Of a DNA stretch of 18,974 bases, positions 1-7,811 are shown piece by piece. The translations under genes and the position numbers were made by a program. Source of the DNA: CAIOGO01 sp964447445. GTDB taxonomy: Bacteria; Bipolaricaulota; Bipolaricaulia; UBA7950; UBA9294. The DNA lies in the NCBI GenBank assembly GCA_964447445.1, contig CAYUSW010000073.1, positions 1 to 18,974 of the forward strand, written 5' to 3'. The notes under the pieces are model-generated. The model ran no database searches. It was not told where the DNA came from and was given only the letters and a program-made list of their open reading frames with translations. The stretch's first letter is position 1. The number at the start of each line of letters is the position of its first letter.

Positions 1-681
1 TTCGACGTCGAGATCCTCTGCGTCGCCCCGGCTGGGATGCCGAAGTGGCTGCTGCGCCTCGCCGAGGATGGGCGAGGCGCCCTCAACCTGATGGGCGTCT
101 GGCACAGCGCGTCCTACTACGACGTGGACGTTGAGATGAGCGCCGGCGTCGCCTTCTCGGTGGTTCTTCCAGCCCCCCTTGTCGACCCGGGCGATCAGCT
201 TCTTGTCTCCATCGACTCGGACGAGATATCGAGCCTGGGGCAGCTCTTCGCCGTTGCCGTTGACGCCCCGTTCGGACTGCCGCTTCGCCAGGACGTGTTG
301 CGCACCATCCTAGTGGTGGATGTCGCCGGGAATCTGGTCGTCACGGCGACGAACCTGACGCACGTCCCGCTTCTGGTTCCCCTGGCGTCGCTCGTCCTCG
401 CGCTCGCCCCGACGCCGGATTGGATCCCCGAGACGGCACCCGGTATCCGCTGGTCACCTGATCCTCCGCTCTCGCCCGGCTTCCTTGCTCTTGGCCCGGA
501 CCAGACGGTCACGACCGTGCTCCCGATGCCGAGTATTCCGGGGCCGTCGGCGGCCGCATACAGGGCCTCGCTCGCTTTCTACGCCGGAATGGTCGACGCC
601 TATCCGGGCGACTACCTTGCCGTGGGCTTCTCCGTCGCGTGGGGCGCCTCGTGGGGGTATCTCCCTGTGGTGGTGCCTTAG
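1..681 (+). CDS. Hypothetical protein, 5' end outside window
   Basis: The reading frame is open from base 1 and ends at TAG 679-681, giving about 226 visible residues; an internal ATG at 37 exists but the frame runs through it to the edge, so the true start is probably upstream. I do not recognise the family. The visible part is rich in Val, Leu, Pro and Ala with alternating hydrophobic stretches, no charged catalytic-looking cluster and no cysteines after the first dozen residues. This suggests beta-sheet structure and possibly an extracytoplasmic location, but the N-terminus with any signal peptide is missing. The C-terminus ends in a short aromatic and Val-rich strand. It is followed after 39 bases by the decayed acetyltransferase. 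Coding is supported by the long open frame and non-random composition only. Confidence 0.6.
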   Translation, partial: FDVEILCVAPAGMPKWLLRLAEDGRGALNLMGVWHSASYYDVDVEMSAGVAFSVVLPAPLVDPGDQLLVSIDSDEISSLGQLFAVAVDAPFGLPLRQDVLRTILVVDVAGNLVVTATNLTHVPLLVPLASLVLALAPTPDWIPETAPGIRWSPDPPLSPGFLALGPDQTVTTVLPMPSIPGPSAAAYRASLAFYAGMVDAYPGDYLAVGFSVAWGASWGYLPVVVP

Positions 682-720
682 CTCCCCGCCGCCCAAGCCG
701 CAGGCCCGTTGGCGACGTGG

Positions 721-1517
721 ATGGCGAGCCGCTATCCTCGTCTCCTGGGCCCTTGATGAGCCGCAGAACGCCGCCCTGTGGCACGACGGCCGCGGCCGGC
801 TGCAGGCGTGGGCCGTCCTCCAAGCCCCGTTCTGGGTAATCGATTTCGCGGTTCGACCCGGGATGGACGTCGATCTCGTGCCGCGGATCCTCGACTGGGC
901 CGGCCACCGCGCTGCGGAATCACGCGGCACTGCGCACGCCCTCCCCGCGTGGCAGGTTCAGGTCTTCTCGGACCAAGACCGCAGCAGACGCGGGCTCGAG
1001 CGGGCGGGGCTTCGCGTGCCGGGAGAACGTCGGCGAGGAATCCTGGTCCTGCGTCCTCCTCGAACGGAGTGGCCCCGCTCCGACTCCAGCGCCCGTGCCC
1101 AGCGGGCTCGCCGTGCGGCCTTTGGCCGGGCCGACGGAGGTCGAGGCGTATGTCGACCTCCACTGCGCTACGTTCGAGACGAAGAACATGACGACGGAGT
1201 GGAGAACGCGGACGCTGACGTCTCCGCACCACTTGAGCGACGCGGATCTCGTTGCCGTGTCACCGAGCGGCGCGTTGGCGGGCTCTTGCGTCGGCTGGCT
1301 GTTGACCGGTGGGCAACCGACGGGGCAGGTCGAGCCCCTCGGGATCGCGCGCGAGTGTAGGGAGCATGGCCTCGGAGCGGCACTCCTCACGAAGTGTATC
1401 CGCCGTCTCTTGGCGGCCGGGGCGCGGAGGATCCTGGTCGAAACCGACACGTGCCGCACGCCGGCGCGCGACGTGCTCGTCTACCGTCGCGATGTGAGCG
1501 GCGCGAATGCACTGTAG
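721..1517 (+). pseudogene. Decayed two-domain GNAT acetyltransferase
   Basis: Two reading frames together make one two-domain GNAT (acetyl-CoA-dependent N-acetyltransferase) protein. Frame 2, about 735 to 1027, encodes the first domain (segments LWHDGRGRLQAWAVLQ, PFWVIDFAVRPG, VPRILDWAG, WQVQVFSDQD, GLERAGLRVPGE). Frame 3, about 1026 to 1517, continues with EESWSCVLLER, a linker and a second GNAT domain with the acetyl-CoA loop region REHGLGAALL, then ILVETD. The switch lies near 1022-1035 and looks like a one-base change. No ATG, GTG or TTG exists in frame 2 between 681 and about 860; ATG 721 in frame 1 (MASRYPRL, stop at 754-756) may be the old start, implying a second frameshift. The C-terminus also seems shortened: residues after VETDTCRTPA jump straight to DVLVYRRD, skipping the usual LYE..GF segment of GNAT folds. 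The second half (ATG 1095, 140 aa) could still be made. Substrate unknown. Confidence 0.6.
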
Positions 1518-1775
1518 CCGGCGCTGAGCTGGTTCGCCGACTGGGAACGGCGATCTGGCGTCCCTGCGCTTCGAGACGAGAGACCGCGGGTTCCATGCCT
1601 GCTCTTGTCGCGGCGCTCTTGTCCACGCTCTCGATCTGAGCCGCATTCGTCGATGGTCAACCGGAGGCTGGTGCTCGGATCAGCGCCCAGGCCGGCGGTC
1701 GCGGCTATCCGTTCGGGGTCGGAATTCGGGCGGAACTGGTTCCATCGCTTGTCTAGGCAAGTATCCCCAGAGTTC
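1518..1775. other. Non-coding stretch before transporter operon
   Basis: No convincing gene, RNA or terminator is visible between the GNAT remnant and the putative transporter promoter. Short open frames on both strands here have no Shine-Dalgarno site and no recognisable protein features. Confidence 0.4.
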
Positions 1776-1781
1776 TATAAT
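1749..1781 (+). promoter_or_regulatory. Candidate promoter of transporter operon
   Basis: A perfect TATAAT (1776-1781) stands out in GC-rich sequence. The best upstream -35-like hexamer is TTGTCT (1749-1754), but the spacing is 21 bp, longer than the usual 16-18, so the -35 assignment is weak. A start near 1788 would give a leader of roughly 170 nt before the first ATPase, containing the short upstream ORF. Confidence 0.35.
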
Positions 1782-1846
1782 GCCGTTGGACGTCGTCTGC
1801 AGAACGCCAGACGGCAGGTGCCAGATCTCGGGAGGACGGATTCTCT

Positions 1847-1960
1847 ATGCTGCGACCGGAGTGGAGTGTGCCAGGAGGTTGCGTCGTGGCAGAGGTGGAA
1901 GCTGGCGGCGTCAGATCTCTCGCCGGCAGACTGCCGGACGGCGGGAAGTGCGTGTCGTGA
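1847..1960 (+). CDS. Short upstream ORF coupled to the ATPase gene
   Basis: ATG 1847 is preceded by GGAGG at 1831-1835 and opens a 37-codon frame ending at TGA 1958-1960. An internal GTG at 1886 has an even better ribosome site (AGGAGGT 1873-1879, 6 nt away) and would give 24 residues, beginning AEVEAGGVRSLAGRL after the start. The stop codon overlaps the GTG start (1957) of the next gene as GTGA, the classic arrangement for translational coupling. The peptide has no recognisable family, signal or membrane segment. It may be a leader peptide controlling translation of the transporter, a small functional protein, or a chance frame; the two ribosome sites and the exact overlap argue against pure chance. 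Confidence 0.4.
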   Translation: MLRPEWSVPGGCVVAEVEAGGVRSLAGRLPDGGKCVS

Positions 1961-2994
1961 CCCCGCCTTCCAGTGCTCTGCTCGAGATTCGATCCCTCGA
2001 GGTCCACTTCCCGTCGGGCGGCAAGACCGTCCGCGCCGTGGATGGCGTCTCCTACGCGATTGGGGCGGAAGAGACTCTCGGAGTGGTCGGAGAGAGCGGA
2101 TGCGGCAAGACGGTGACGGCTCTGGCCATCATGGGTCTGTTACCTACACCGCCCGGGAAGGTCGCGGGCGGCGAGATCCTCTATCACCGACGCGGCGAGG
2201 CCCTCGACCTGGCAAAGCTCCCGCCGCGAGGCAAGGCGATGCGTTCCATTCGGGGCAACGAGATTGCCATGATCTTCCAAGAGCCGATGACCTCGCTCAA
2301 TCCCGTCTTCACGATCGGATTCCAAATCGCCGAGGCCGTGGCGTTGCACCAGCACATGCGCCGGCGCGAGGCGAAGCAGAAAGCGGTAGACATGCTGCGC
2401 GCTGTTGGGATCCCCCTCCCCGAGCAGCGGGCGGGTGAGTACCCCCACCAGCTCTCAGGAGGCATGCGGCAACGGGCCATGATTGCCATGGCACTCTCCT
2501 GCAACCCTTCCCTTCTCATTGCGGACGAGCCGACGACGGCCCTTGACGTGACGATCCAGGCGCAGGTGCTCGAACTGATGAACGAGCTTCGCAAGGAGTT
2601 CCACACGGCCATCCAGTTCATCACGCACGACCTCGGCGTCATCGCCGGGATGGCCGACGATGTGGCCGTCATGTACCTCGGGCGCATTGTCGAGGCCGCT
2701 CCCGTCGAGCGCGTCTTCCACTCACCGCAGCACCCGTACACCAAGGGCCTCATGCGATCAATCCCCTCGCTCACGGCAGAGAAGGAACGCCTCGTGCCGA
2801 TTGAGGGCGTCGTTCCCGATCCCAGCGAGGCGCCCCCCGGCTGCGGCTTCGAGCCGCGATGTCCCCAGCGCCTTTCCATCTGCAGGATGGAGGCGCCGCC
2901 CGTCGTCTACGTTGAGCCGAGTCACCAGGCCGCGTGCTGGCGATGTCAGCCGGACGCGCACCTCACTCCCCACAAGATCCGAGGGTGGAGGTGA
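1957..2994 (+). CDS. dppD: Peptide ABC transporter ATPase (DppD/OppD type)
   Basis: This is one of the two cytoplasmic ATPases that power dipeptide/oligopeptide uptake through the B/C permeases. The protein is 345 aa from GTG 1957, which has GGAAG upstream (1944-1948) and lies just before the first conserved strand (LLEIRSLEVHF); the frame stays open further upstream to ATG 1780 but that extension looks non-coding. Visible motifs are Walker A GESGCGKT (about residues 45-52), the Q-loop FQEPMTSLNP, signature LSGGMRQR, Walker B LLIADEPTTALD and H-loop THDLG. The C-terminal oligopeptide-transporter extension carries PGCGFEPRCP and further cysteines, the region that in characterised DppD/OppD proteins binds an iron-sulfur cluster. 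Its stop overlaps the ribosome site of the next gene. Substrate could be peptides, sugars or nickel; family membership is certain, substrate is not. Confidence 0.93.
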   Translation: MTPPSSALLEIRSLEVHFPSGGKTVRAVDGVSYAIGAEETLGVVGESGCGKTVTALAIMGLLPTPPGKVAGGEILYHRRGEALDLAKLPPRGKAMRSIRGNEIAMIFQEPMTSLNPVFTIGFQIAEAVALHQHMRRREAKQKAVDMLRAVGIPLPEQRAGEYPHQLSGGMRQRAMIAMALSCNPSLLIADEPTTALDVTIQAQVLELMNELRKEFHTAIQFITHDLGVIAGMADDVAVMYLGRIVEAAPVERVFHSPQHPYTKGLMRSIPSLTAEKERLVPIEGVVPDPSEAPPGCGFEPRCPQRLSICRMEAPPVVYVEPSHQAACWRCQPDAHLTPHKIRGWR

Positions 2995-2999
2995 TCGAC

Positions 3000-4076
3000 G
3001 TGCCGGACGCGGGCCATGCGCTCCTCGAGGTCACCGGCCTGACGAAGCACTTTCCCGTCCGCCAGAAGGGAGTCCGCCGGATGCGGGGCGTCGTGCGTGC
3101 GGTCGACGGGATCGACCTCTTGATCCGGGAGCAGGAGACCCTCGGCCTTGTGGGAGAGAGCGGGTGCGGCAAGACGACGGCGGGGCGCGCGATCTTGCGC
3201 CTGATCGAGCCTACGTCGGGCGAGATCTTGTTCCACAGTCGGCGACGCCGTGGGGATCAAGGCGAAGAGACTCCCGCGGTCGACATACGCAAGGCGTCGA
3301 GACGTGAGATGAAGCGTCTGAGGCGCGAGATGCAGATCATTTTCCAGGACCCCTACTCATCCCTCAATCCCCGCATGACCATCGGCGCGATTGTCGGCGA
3401 GCCGCTGATCGTCCACGGCGCAGCCCGCGCTCGAGATCGGAGCAACCGCGTGCGCGAGGTGCTCGCCGCGGTCGGGCTGGCGCCGGAGTACATGCAGAGA
3501 TACCCGCACGAGTTCTCGGGCGGGCAGCGCCAGCGCATCGGGATCGCCCGGGCCCTTGTGCTCGAGCCCCAGCTCCTCGTGTGCGATGAACCGGTCTCGG
3601 CTCTCGACGTGTCGATCCAGGCCCAGGTGCTCAACTTGCTGGAGGACCTACAGCACGAGTTCGGATTGACGTATCTGTTCATCGCTCACAACCTGTCGGT
3701 CGTGAAGCACATCAGCAACCGAGTAGCCGTGATGTACTTGGGACGGATCGTCGAATTGGCGTCGACCGAGCGCCTGTTCGCGGGGCCGAAGCACCCCTAC
3801 ACCGAGGCCTTGGTTTCTGCCGTGCCGGTTCCGGATCCTAGCCACACCGTGCGGCGCCTGATCCTCGAGGGAGATGTCCCAAGTCCGGTCGCTCCGCCCC
3901 CGGGGTGCCACTTTCATCCGCGTTGTCGCTACGCTGTCGACGTATGCAAGACAGTCCCGCCGCGCTATCGCGAGTTCGGCGAGGGGCACTTCGCCGCCTG
4001 TCATCGCAGTGAGGAGCTGAACCTCCAGCCCATTCACAGCGCCGACCGGCACCGGCCAGGAGGGGTCGAGGTATGA
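3000..4076 (+). CDS. dppF: Peptide ABC transporter ATPase (DppF/OppF type)
   Basis: Second ATPase of the heterodimer, 358 aa from GTG 3000. This start is chosen because GGAGGTGAT (2987-2995) is an almost full match to the 16S rRNA tail at 8 nt spacing; an upstream ATG at 2943 in the same frame lacks such a site and would overlap the preceding gene by 52 bases. Motifs seen are Walker A GESGCGKTTA, Q-loop FQDPYSSLNPRM, signature FSGGQRQRIGIARAL, Walker B LLVCDEPVSALD and the H-loop IAHNLS. The C-terminal oligo-HPY region ends with PPGCHFHPRCRYAVDVC, again the cysteine-containing extension typical of this subfamily. The Shine-Dalgarno site contains the stop of the D gene, and the final codons overlap the permease start as ATGA, so all four genes should be co-translated. 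Confidence 0.94.
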   Translation: MPDAGHALLEVTGLTKHFPVRQKGVRRMRGVVRAVDGIDLLIREQETLGLVGESGCGKTTAGRAILRLIEPTSGEILFHSRRRRGDQGEETPAVDIRKASRREMKRLRREMQIIFQDPYSSLNPRMTIGAIVGEPLIVHGAARARDRSNRVREVLAAVGLAPEYMQRYPHEFSGGQRQRIGIARALVLEPQLLVCDEPVSALDVSIQAQVLNLLEDLQHEFGLTYLFIAHNLSVVKHISNRVAVMYLGRIVELASTERLFAGPKHPYTEALVSAVPVPDPSHTVRRLILEGDVPSPVAPPPGCHFHPRCRYAVDVCKTVPPRYREFGEGHFAACHRSEELNLQPIHSADRHRPGGVEV

Positions 4077-5092
4077 GTGGTCTCGTTCGCTACGCGATCC
4101 AGCGCCTCCTGTTGACGATTCCAATGATCTTCATCTTGCTCACCGTGATCTTCCTTGTCATCCGCGTGATGCCCGGGGATCCCGTGTCGATCGTGTATGG
4201 CGGCCGGCCGGTCTCCGCCGAGGTGAGGGCTGCCGCGGCGGCAAAGATGGGGGTCGACAGGCCGATCCTTGTCCAGTATGGGATCTACATGAGCGGCATC
4301 TTCCGCGGCGACTTCGGGAAGTCGATGCGAACGAGCACTCCGGTGCTCGAGGAACTCTTCTCGCGCTTCCCGGCGACGATTGAGCTGGCGCTCTCCGGCC
4401 TCATCGTGGCCGCGATCCTTGGCTTCTTCACGGGAATCCTGGCCGCCACGCGCGCCGACCGGCCGGTGGATCACGGAACGCGGATCTTCCACATCGCGTC
4501 ATTTGCTGTGCCAGTGTTCTGGCTGGGCCTGATGTTCCAGGTTCTCTTTGCTGTGAAGCTCGGGTGGCTGCCGGTGACGGGACGCCTGGGGGGGCAAATG
4601 GCGTTCAACTTCCAGCCCGTCACGGGTTTCTACGTCTTGGACTCCATCATCCACTGGGACGGGAAGGCGTTGCTTGACGTCTTGCAGCACCTTGCGCTCC
4701 CGGCACTGACTCTCGGGATCGCGACGACGGGGCTGCTCGGCCGCATCAGCCGCGCCAGCATGCTGGAGGTTCTCGACCAGGACTACGTGACGACCGCGCG
4801 CGCCAAGGGGCTGAACGAACGGACGGTCGTCCTGCGGCATGCGCTTCGCAACGCCCTGATTCCGATTGTCACAGTCTTTGGGCTCGAGTTCGCGGTACTC
4901 ATGGGCGGCGCGGTCCTGACGGAGCATGTCTTCTCCTGGCCGGGCGTGGCGAGCTACCTGATTCGATCGATCAACGCCCGGGACTACATTGCCATCCAGG
5001 GCAGCGTCGTGTTCATCGCCCTCTTCATCTCGGCGATCAATCTGTTTGTCGATCTGCTCTACTCGTTCATCGATCCACGGGTGAGGTACTGA
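4073..5092 (+). CDS. dppB: Peptide ABC transporter permease B
   Basis: Inner-membrane permease, 339 aa, one half of the translocation channel. ATG 4073 overlaps the previous stop (ATGA) and has AGGAGGGG about 7-10 nt upstream. The N-terminal membrane helix (LLLTIPMIFILLTVIFLVI) leads into RVMPGDPV, the hallmark opening of DppB/OppB/GsiC proteins, followed by a soluble loop, then five more hydrophobic segments of the BPD_transp_1 domain. The EAA coupling loop is at about residues 238-247 (YVTTARAKGL) followed by LRHALRNALIPIVT, which contacts the ATPases. The C-terminal segment DYIAIQGSVVFIALFISAINLFVDLLYSFIDPRVRY is standard for the family. Its TGA overlaps the ATG of the C permease. Confidence 0.95.
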   Translation: MSGLVRYAIQRLLLTIPMIFILLTVIFLVIRVMPGDPVSIVYGGRPVSAEVRAAAAAKMGVDRPILVQYGIYMSGIFRGDFGKSMRTSTPVLEELFSRFPATIELALSGLIVAAILGFFTGILAATRADRPVDHGTRIFHIASFAVPVFWLGLMFQVLFAVKLGWLPVTGRLGGQMAFNFQPVTGFYVLDSIIHWDGKALLDVLQHLALPALTLGIATTGLLGRISRASMLEVLDQDYVTTARAKGLNERTVVLRHALRNALIPIVTVFGLEFAVLMGGAVLTEHVFSWPGVASYLIRSINARDYIAIQGSVVFIALFISAINLFVDLLYSFIDPRVRY

Positions 5093-6018
5093 TGGGTCAA
5101 GGTCCGGAGAGAGACACGATTCGCCGGTCGTTCCTGTCCCACGCGGCCCTCGCTGCGGTCCGAGTGATCCGCCGCGGGCACGTCGCGCTCCGCGGACAGA
5201 CCGTACTGAAGGTTGGCCTGGCCATCGTCATCATATTCCTCCTGATGACCGCTATCGCGAGGACGTGGCCCTCGATCAACGGCTACCACCCCACGAGCTA
5301 TCGCGACGCGCCACGCCTTGAGGGGCCTTCGTCCGAGCACTGGATGGGGACCGATCAGCTGCAGCGCGACGTCCTCAGCCGCATTCTCGGCGGTGGATAC
5401 GCATCTCTCATTGTGGCTTTCGCGGGAGTCGCGCTCAGCATGGTGACCGGGTCTCTCCTTGGCTGGATCTCGGGATACGCGGGAGGTTGGCTAGACCGTG
5501 TCATCTCGCTGACAATGGACGCCATCTACTCTTTTCCATCGCTCATCCTGGCCATCGTGTTGGTGGCTATGTTCGGCGCCGGCATCAGTCCGATGATCTG
5601 GGCTGTCGGCTTCGTCTACATTCCTACCTACTTCCGCGTGACGCGCGCGGAGTCGATGCAAGTGCGCGAGACGACCTACATTGAGGCGATCAAGGCGGTT
5701 GGCGCGAGCCGGACGCGGATCGTTCTCCGGCACGTTGCGCCGAACACGGTGAACGCCATCATGGCGGTCTCCTCGTTCAACCTGGCGGACGCCATTCTGA
5801 CGGTGGCGGCTCTGTCGTTCCTCGGGTTCGGGCTTCCTCCTCCGGCCCCTGACTGGGGGTTTGATATTCAGAATGGTCAGAAATACCTACAATCTGGCTC
5901 GTGGTGGCTGATCACAATGCCGGGCCTGATGATCATCACGCTCTCACTCGGGTTCGGTCTGATCGGCGAAGGGGTCAGTGATCTGGTGAATCCGAAGCGT
6001 AGACGGAAGCGGCGTTGA
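5092..6018 (+). CDS. dppC: Peptide ABC transporter permease C
   Basis: Partner permease, 308 aa, starting at ATG 5092 in a TGATG overlap with the B gene. The N-terminus matches the OppC_N arrangement: a positively charged cytoplasmic tail, one membrane helix (VGLAIVIIFLLMTAIA), then the conserved HWMGTDQLQRDVLSRIL segment, close to the family consensus GTDxxGRD. The transmembrane core carries the EAA loop at about residues 196-206 (YIEAIKAVGAS) followed by RIVLRHVAPNT. The C-terminus contains LSFLGFGLPPPAPDWG and ends in a basic tail (NPKRRRKRR). Gene order places it between the B permease and the binding protein; with them it forms one complete importer. Confidence 0.95.
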   Translation: MGQGPERDTIRRSFLSHAALAAVRVIRRGHVALRGQTVLKVGLAIVIIFLLMTAIARTWPSINGYHPTSYRDAPRLEGPSSEHWMGTDQLQRDVLSRILGGGYASLIVAFAGVALSMVTGSLLGWISGYAGGWLDRVISLTMDAIYSFPSLILAIVLVAMFGAGISPMIWAVGFVYIPTYFRVTRAESMQVRETTYIEAIKAVGASRTRIVLRHVAPNTVNAIMAVSSFNLADAILTVAALSFLGFGLPPPAPDWGFDIQNGQKYLQSGSWWLITMPGLMIITLSLGFGLIGEGVSDLVNPKRRRKRR

Positions 6019-6044
6019 CTTCGCCATCCAGTCTGCGCTAGCCT
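6015..6044 (+). promoter_or_regulatory. Possible promoter for the binding-protein gene
   Basis: TTGACT (6015-6020, overlapping the permease C stop) is followed after 18 bases by TAGCCT (6039-6044). The -35 is good, the -10 matches only three of six positions. If active it would allow extra transcription of the binding protein, which importers usually need in excess. Confidence 0.2.
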
Positions 6045-6076
6045 GCGTGAAAGGACGGATTGGGAAAGAAGATCTC

Positions 6077-6090
6077 AAGGGAGGTGATCG
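6077..6090 (+). promoter_or_regulatory. Orphan Shine-Dalgarno-like site in intergenic leader
   Basis: AAGGGAGGTGATCG nearly matches the full complement of the 16S rRNA 3' tail, yet no usable start codon with an open frame follows at normal spacing. The real ribosome site of the binding-protein gene is 55 bases further on (AGGAGGT 6132-6138). It could act as a ribosome standby site or be a remnant. Confidence 0.3.
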
Positions 6091-6145
6091 CCTAGCGGAC
6101 GGCTTTTCGCGAGTACTGGATCTCTCATGCTAGGAGGTACATGCG

Positions 6146-7693
6146 ATGTCGAAGTTTCTTGGTTTGATCGTCTTGCTAGGCCTGCTGATTGGGTCTGTCG
6201 GAGCGCTCGGCGCCACCGACTGCCTGATCATCGGCACGATTGACACCGTCGACGAGCTCTCCTTCGCCAACTGCTGGGATCACTACAGCTGGCACGTGCT
6301 GCGCGCAACGTGCGACGCGCTCCTTCGGCTCAACGACGACACGCTGGAACTGGAGGGCGCGATCGCCCAATCCTGGGACGTCTCCGACGACGGGCTCGTG
6401 TACACGTTCCACATCCGTCCCGGAATCGTCTTCACGGATGGCGCGTCCTGCGACGCCAACGCCGTGAAGTTCTCGCTGGATAGGACGCTGCGCCTGGATG
6501 GACCGAAGGGGGCTGTCAGTCTGATCTACGTGATCGACACGATCACGGTCATTGACCCGTTGACCGTCCAGATCACCCTGGAGCTACCGGACGTCACGTT
6601 CCTACTCGCGATGACGAACCAGATCTCGCCGGCCATGATCTACTCGCCGGCGAGTGTGCCCGCCGATGACTTCGAGCGAGGGCAATACGCCAGCGTCGGC
6701 CCGTACAAGCTCATCGAGTACGTGCCGGACCAGTACGTGAAGTACGAGGCCAACCCGACGTACTACGGCGAGCAGCCGGCGATGCCCTGCGTCATCGAAC
6801 GACACTACGCCGATGCGTCGGCGCTTCGCGCCGCGATCGAGTCGGGCGAGATCGACGTGGCGTTCCGCACGTTGAACCCAGAGGACATCATCGACCTTCA
6901 GGGCAACCCGCAGGTTATCATCGAGGAGTGGCCGCCCAGCCCGGGCATCCGCTATCTCCTGTTCAACGTCACGAATTCGCCGGTGGACAACGTCTTTGTC
7001 CGCCAGGCCGTCTGCTACGCCGTCGATCGAAGCGCGATCGTCAGCCAGGTCTTCGGCGGAACCGTGGCGCCGATCTACACGATGGTTCCAAACGTTGACC
7101 CACCGTTCTTTGGCGCTCTTCCGACGTTCCCTGAGCGCGATCTGAACAAGGCACGCGAATTGCTCGCTACCGTAGGGTACGACGAGCAGAACCCCTTGGT
7201 GCTCAGTCTCCCCTATACGCCATCCCACTACGGGACGTTCGAGGCCGACGTCGCGACGGTCATCGCGGCCAGCCTCGAAGAGACCGGCGTGATCCAGGTG
7301 AACATCGAGTCCTTGGAATGGGGAGCCTATCTCGGCCAGATGTCCTCGGGAGCGTTTGGCATGTTCTTGCTCGGGTGGCACCCGGACTACCTTGAGACGT
7401 CCAACTTCCTCGGCCCCTGGACAACGGACGGGCCGGAGTCGATGGGGACGTACTTCAACCACCACCCAAACTACCAGGCGTACAAGGAGATCATGAATGT
7501 TGCGCGCGCGACCGTCGACGAGACGAAGCGCGCTGCCTTGTACCGGTCGATTCAGATCTTGAGCACCTATGATGTGCCGTGGATCCCGCTCTGGTCGATG
7601 ACCGACGAGATGGTCACGGCGCGGCAGCCGGATGTGAAGGGTCTGAAGCTCGACGTCACGATGGACATCGATATCTGGAACATCTCCAAGTAG
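6146..7693 (+). CDS. dppA: ABC transporter peptide-binding protein (SBP family 5)
   Basis: Extracytoplasmic solute-binding protein of the transporter, 515 aa. ATG 6146 has AGGAGGT at 7 nt spacing. A signal peptide is clear: MSKF, a hydrophobic core to about residue 18, then GALGA with probable signal peptidase I cleavage near residues 21-24; there is no lipobox, since the first cysteine follows TD rather than a small residue at the cleavage point. The body matches SBP_bac_5: DALLRLNDDTLELEGAIAQSW near the start, LVYTFHIRPGIVFTDG, the Asn/Ala-rich helix NAVKFSLDR, VGPYKLIEY, the hinge VRQAVCYAVDRSAIV, and DLNKARELLATVGYD. Length is typical (500-550). It sits last in the operon after a 127-bp gap, instead of the common first position, and is followed by a strong terminator. 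The bound ligand cannot be read from the sequence. Confidence 0.93.
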   Translation: MSKFLGLIVLLGLLIGSVGALGATDCLIIGTIDTVDELSFANCWDHYSWHVLRATCDALLRLNDDTLELEGAIAQSWDVSDDGLVYTFHIRPGIVFTDGASCDANAVKFSLDRTLRLDGPKGAVSLIYVIDTITVIDPLTVQITLELPDVTFLLAMTNQISPAMIYSPASVPADDFERGQYASVGPYKLIEYVPDQYVKYEANPTYYGEQPAMPCVIERHYADASALRAAIESGEIDVAFRTLNPEDIIDLQGNPQVIIEEWPPSPGIRYLLFNVTNSPVDNVFVRQAVCYAVDRSAIVSQVFGGTVAPIYTMVPNVDPPFFGALPTFPERDLNKARELLATVGYDEQNPLVLSLPYTPSHYGTFEADVATVIAASLEETGVIQVNIESLEWGAYLGQMSSGAFGMFLLGWHPDYLETSNFLGPWTTDGPESMGTYFNHHPNYQAYKEIMNVARATVDETKRAALYRSIQILSTYDVPWIPLWSMTDEMVTARQPDVKGLKLDVTMDIDIWNISK

Positions 7694-7716
7694 CTGCGCT
7701 CAACGCGGTACTCTCA

Positions 7717-7750
7717 CGGCGGGGCCTAGAGTGGCCCCGCCGCTCTTCTT
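7717..7750 (+). terminator. Rho-independent terminator of transporter operon
   Basis: A perfect 10-bp GC stem (CGGCGGGGCC 7717-7726 with GGCCCCGCCG 7733-7742) encloses a 6-base loop TAGAGT and is followed by the pyrimidine run CTCTTCTT. It lies 24 bases after the binding-protein stop. Confidence 0.85.
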
Positions 7751-7811
7751 CAGCGTGGAGACTGGCGCCGTGCGCGAGACAACGGGCAGGGAAGACTCCT
7801 CGTTCCTCGCA

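Noticed and set aside
195..1459. Long minus-strand open frames opposite the hypothetical protein and GNAT remnant
   Set aside because: High-GC shadow frames rich in Arg, Ala and Gly with no motifs; the plus-strand frames carry recognisable domains.
1780..1956. Extended N-terminus of the first ATPase from ATG 1780
   Set aside because: The extension is Arg/Gly-rich, unlike any DppD N-terminus, starts inside the TATAAT box and overlaps the short ORF; GTG 1957 fits the family length.
6027..6096. Weak inverted repeat CGCTAG/CTAGCG upstream of the binding-protein gene
   Set aside because: Only six bases match over about 55 bases separation; not better than chance.
6146..6230. Possible lipoprotein signal on the binding protein
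   Set aside because: The first cysteine is preceded by ALGATD, not a lipobox of the L-A/S-G/A-C type.
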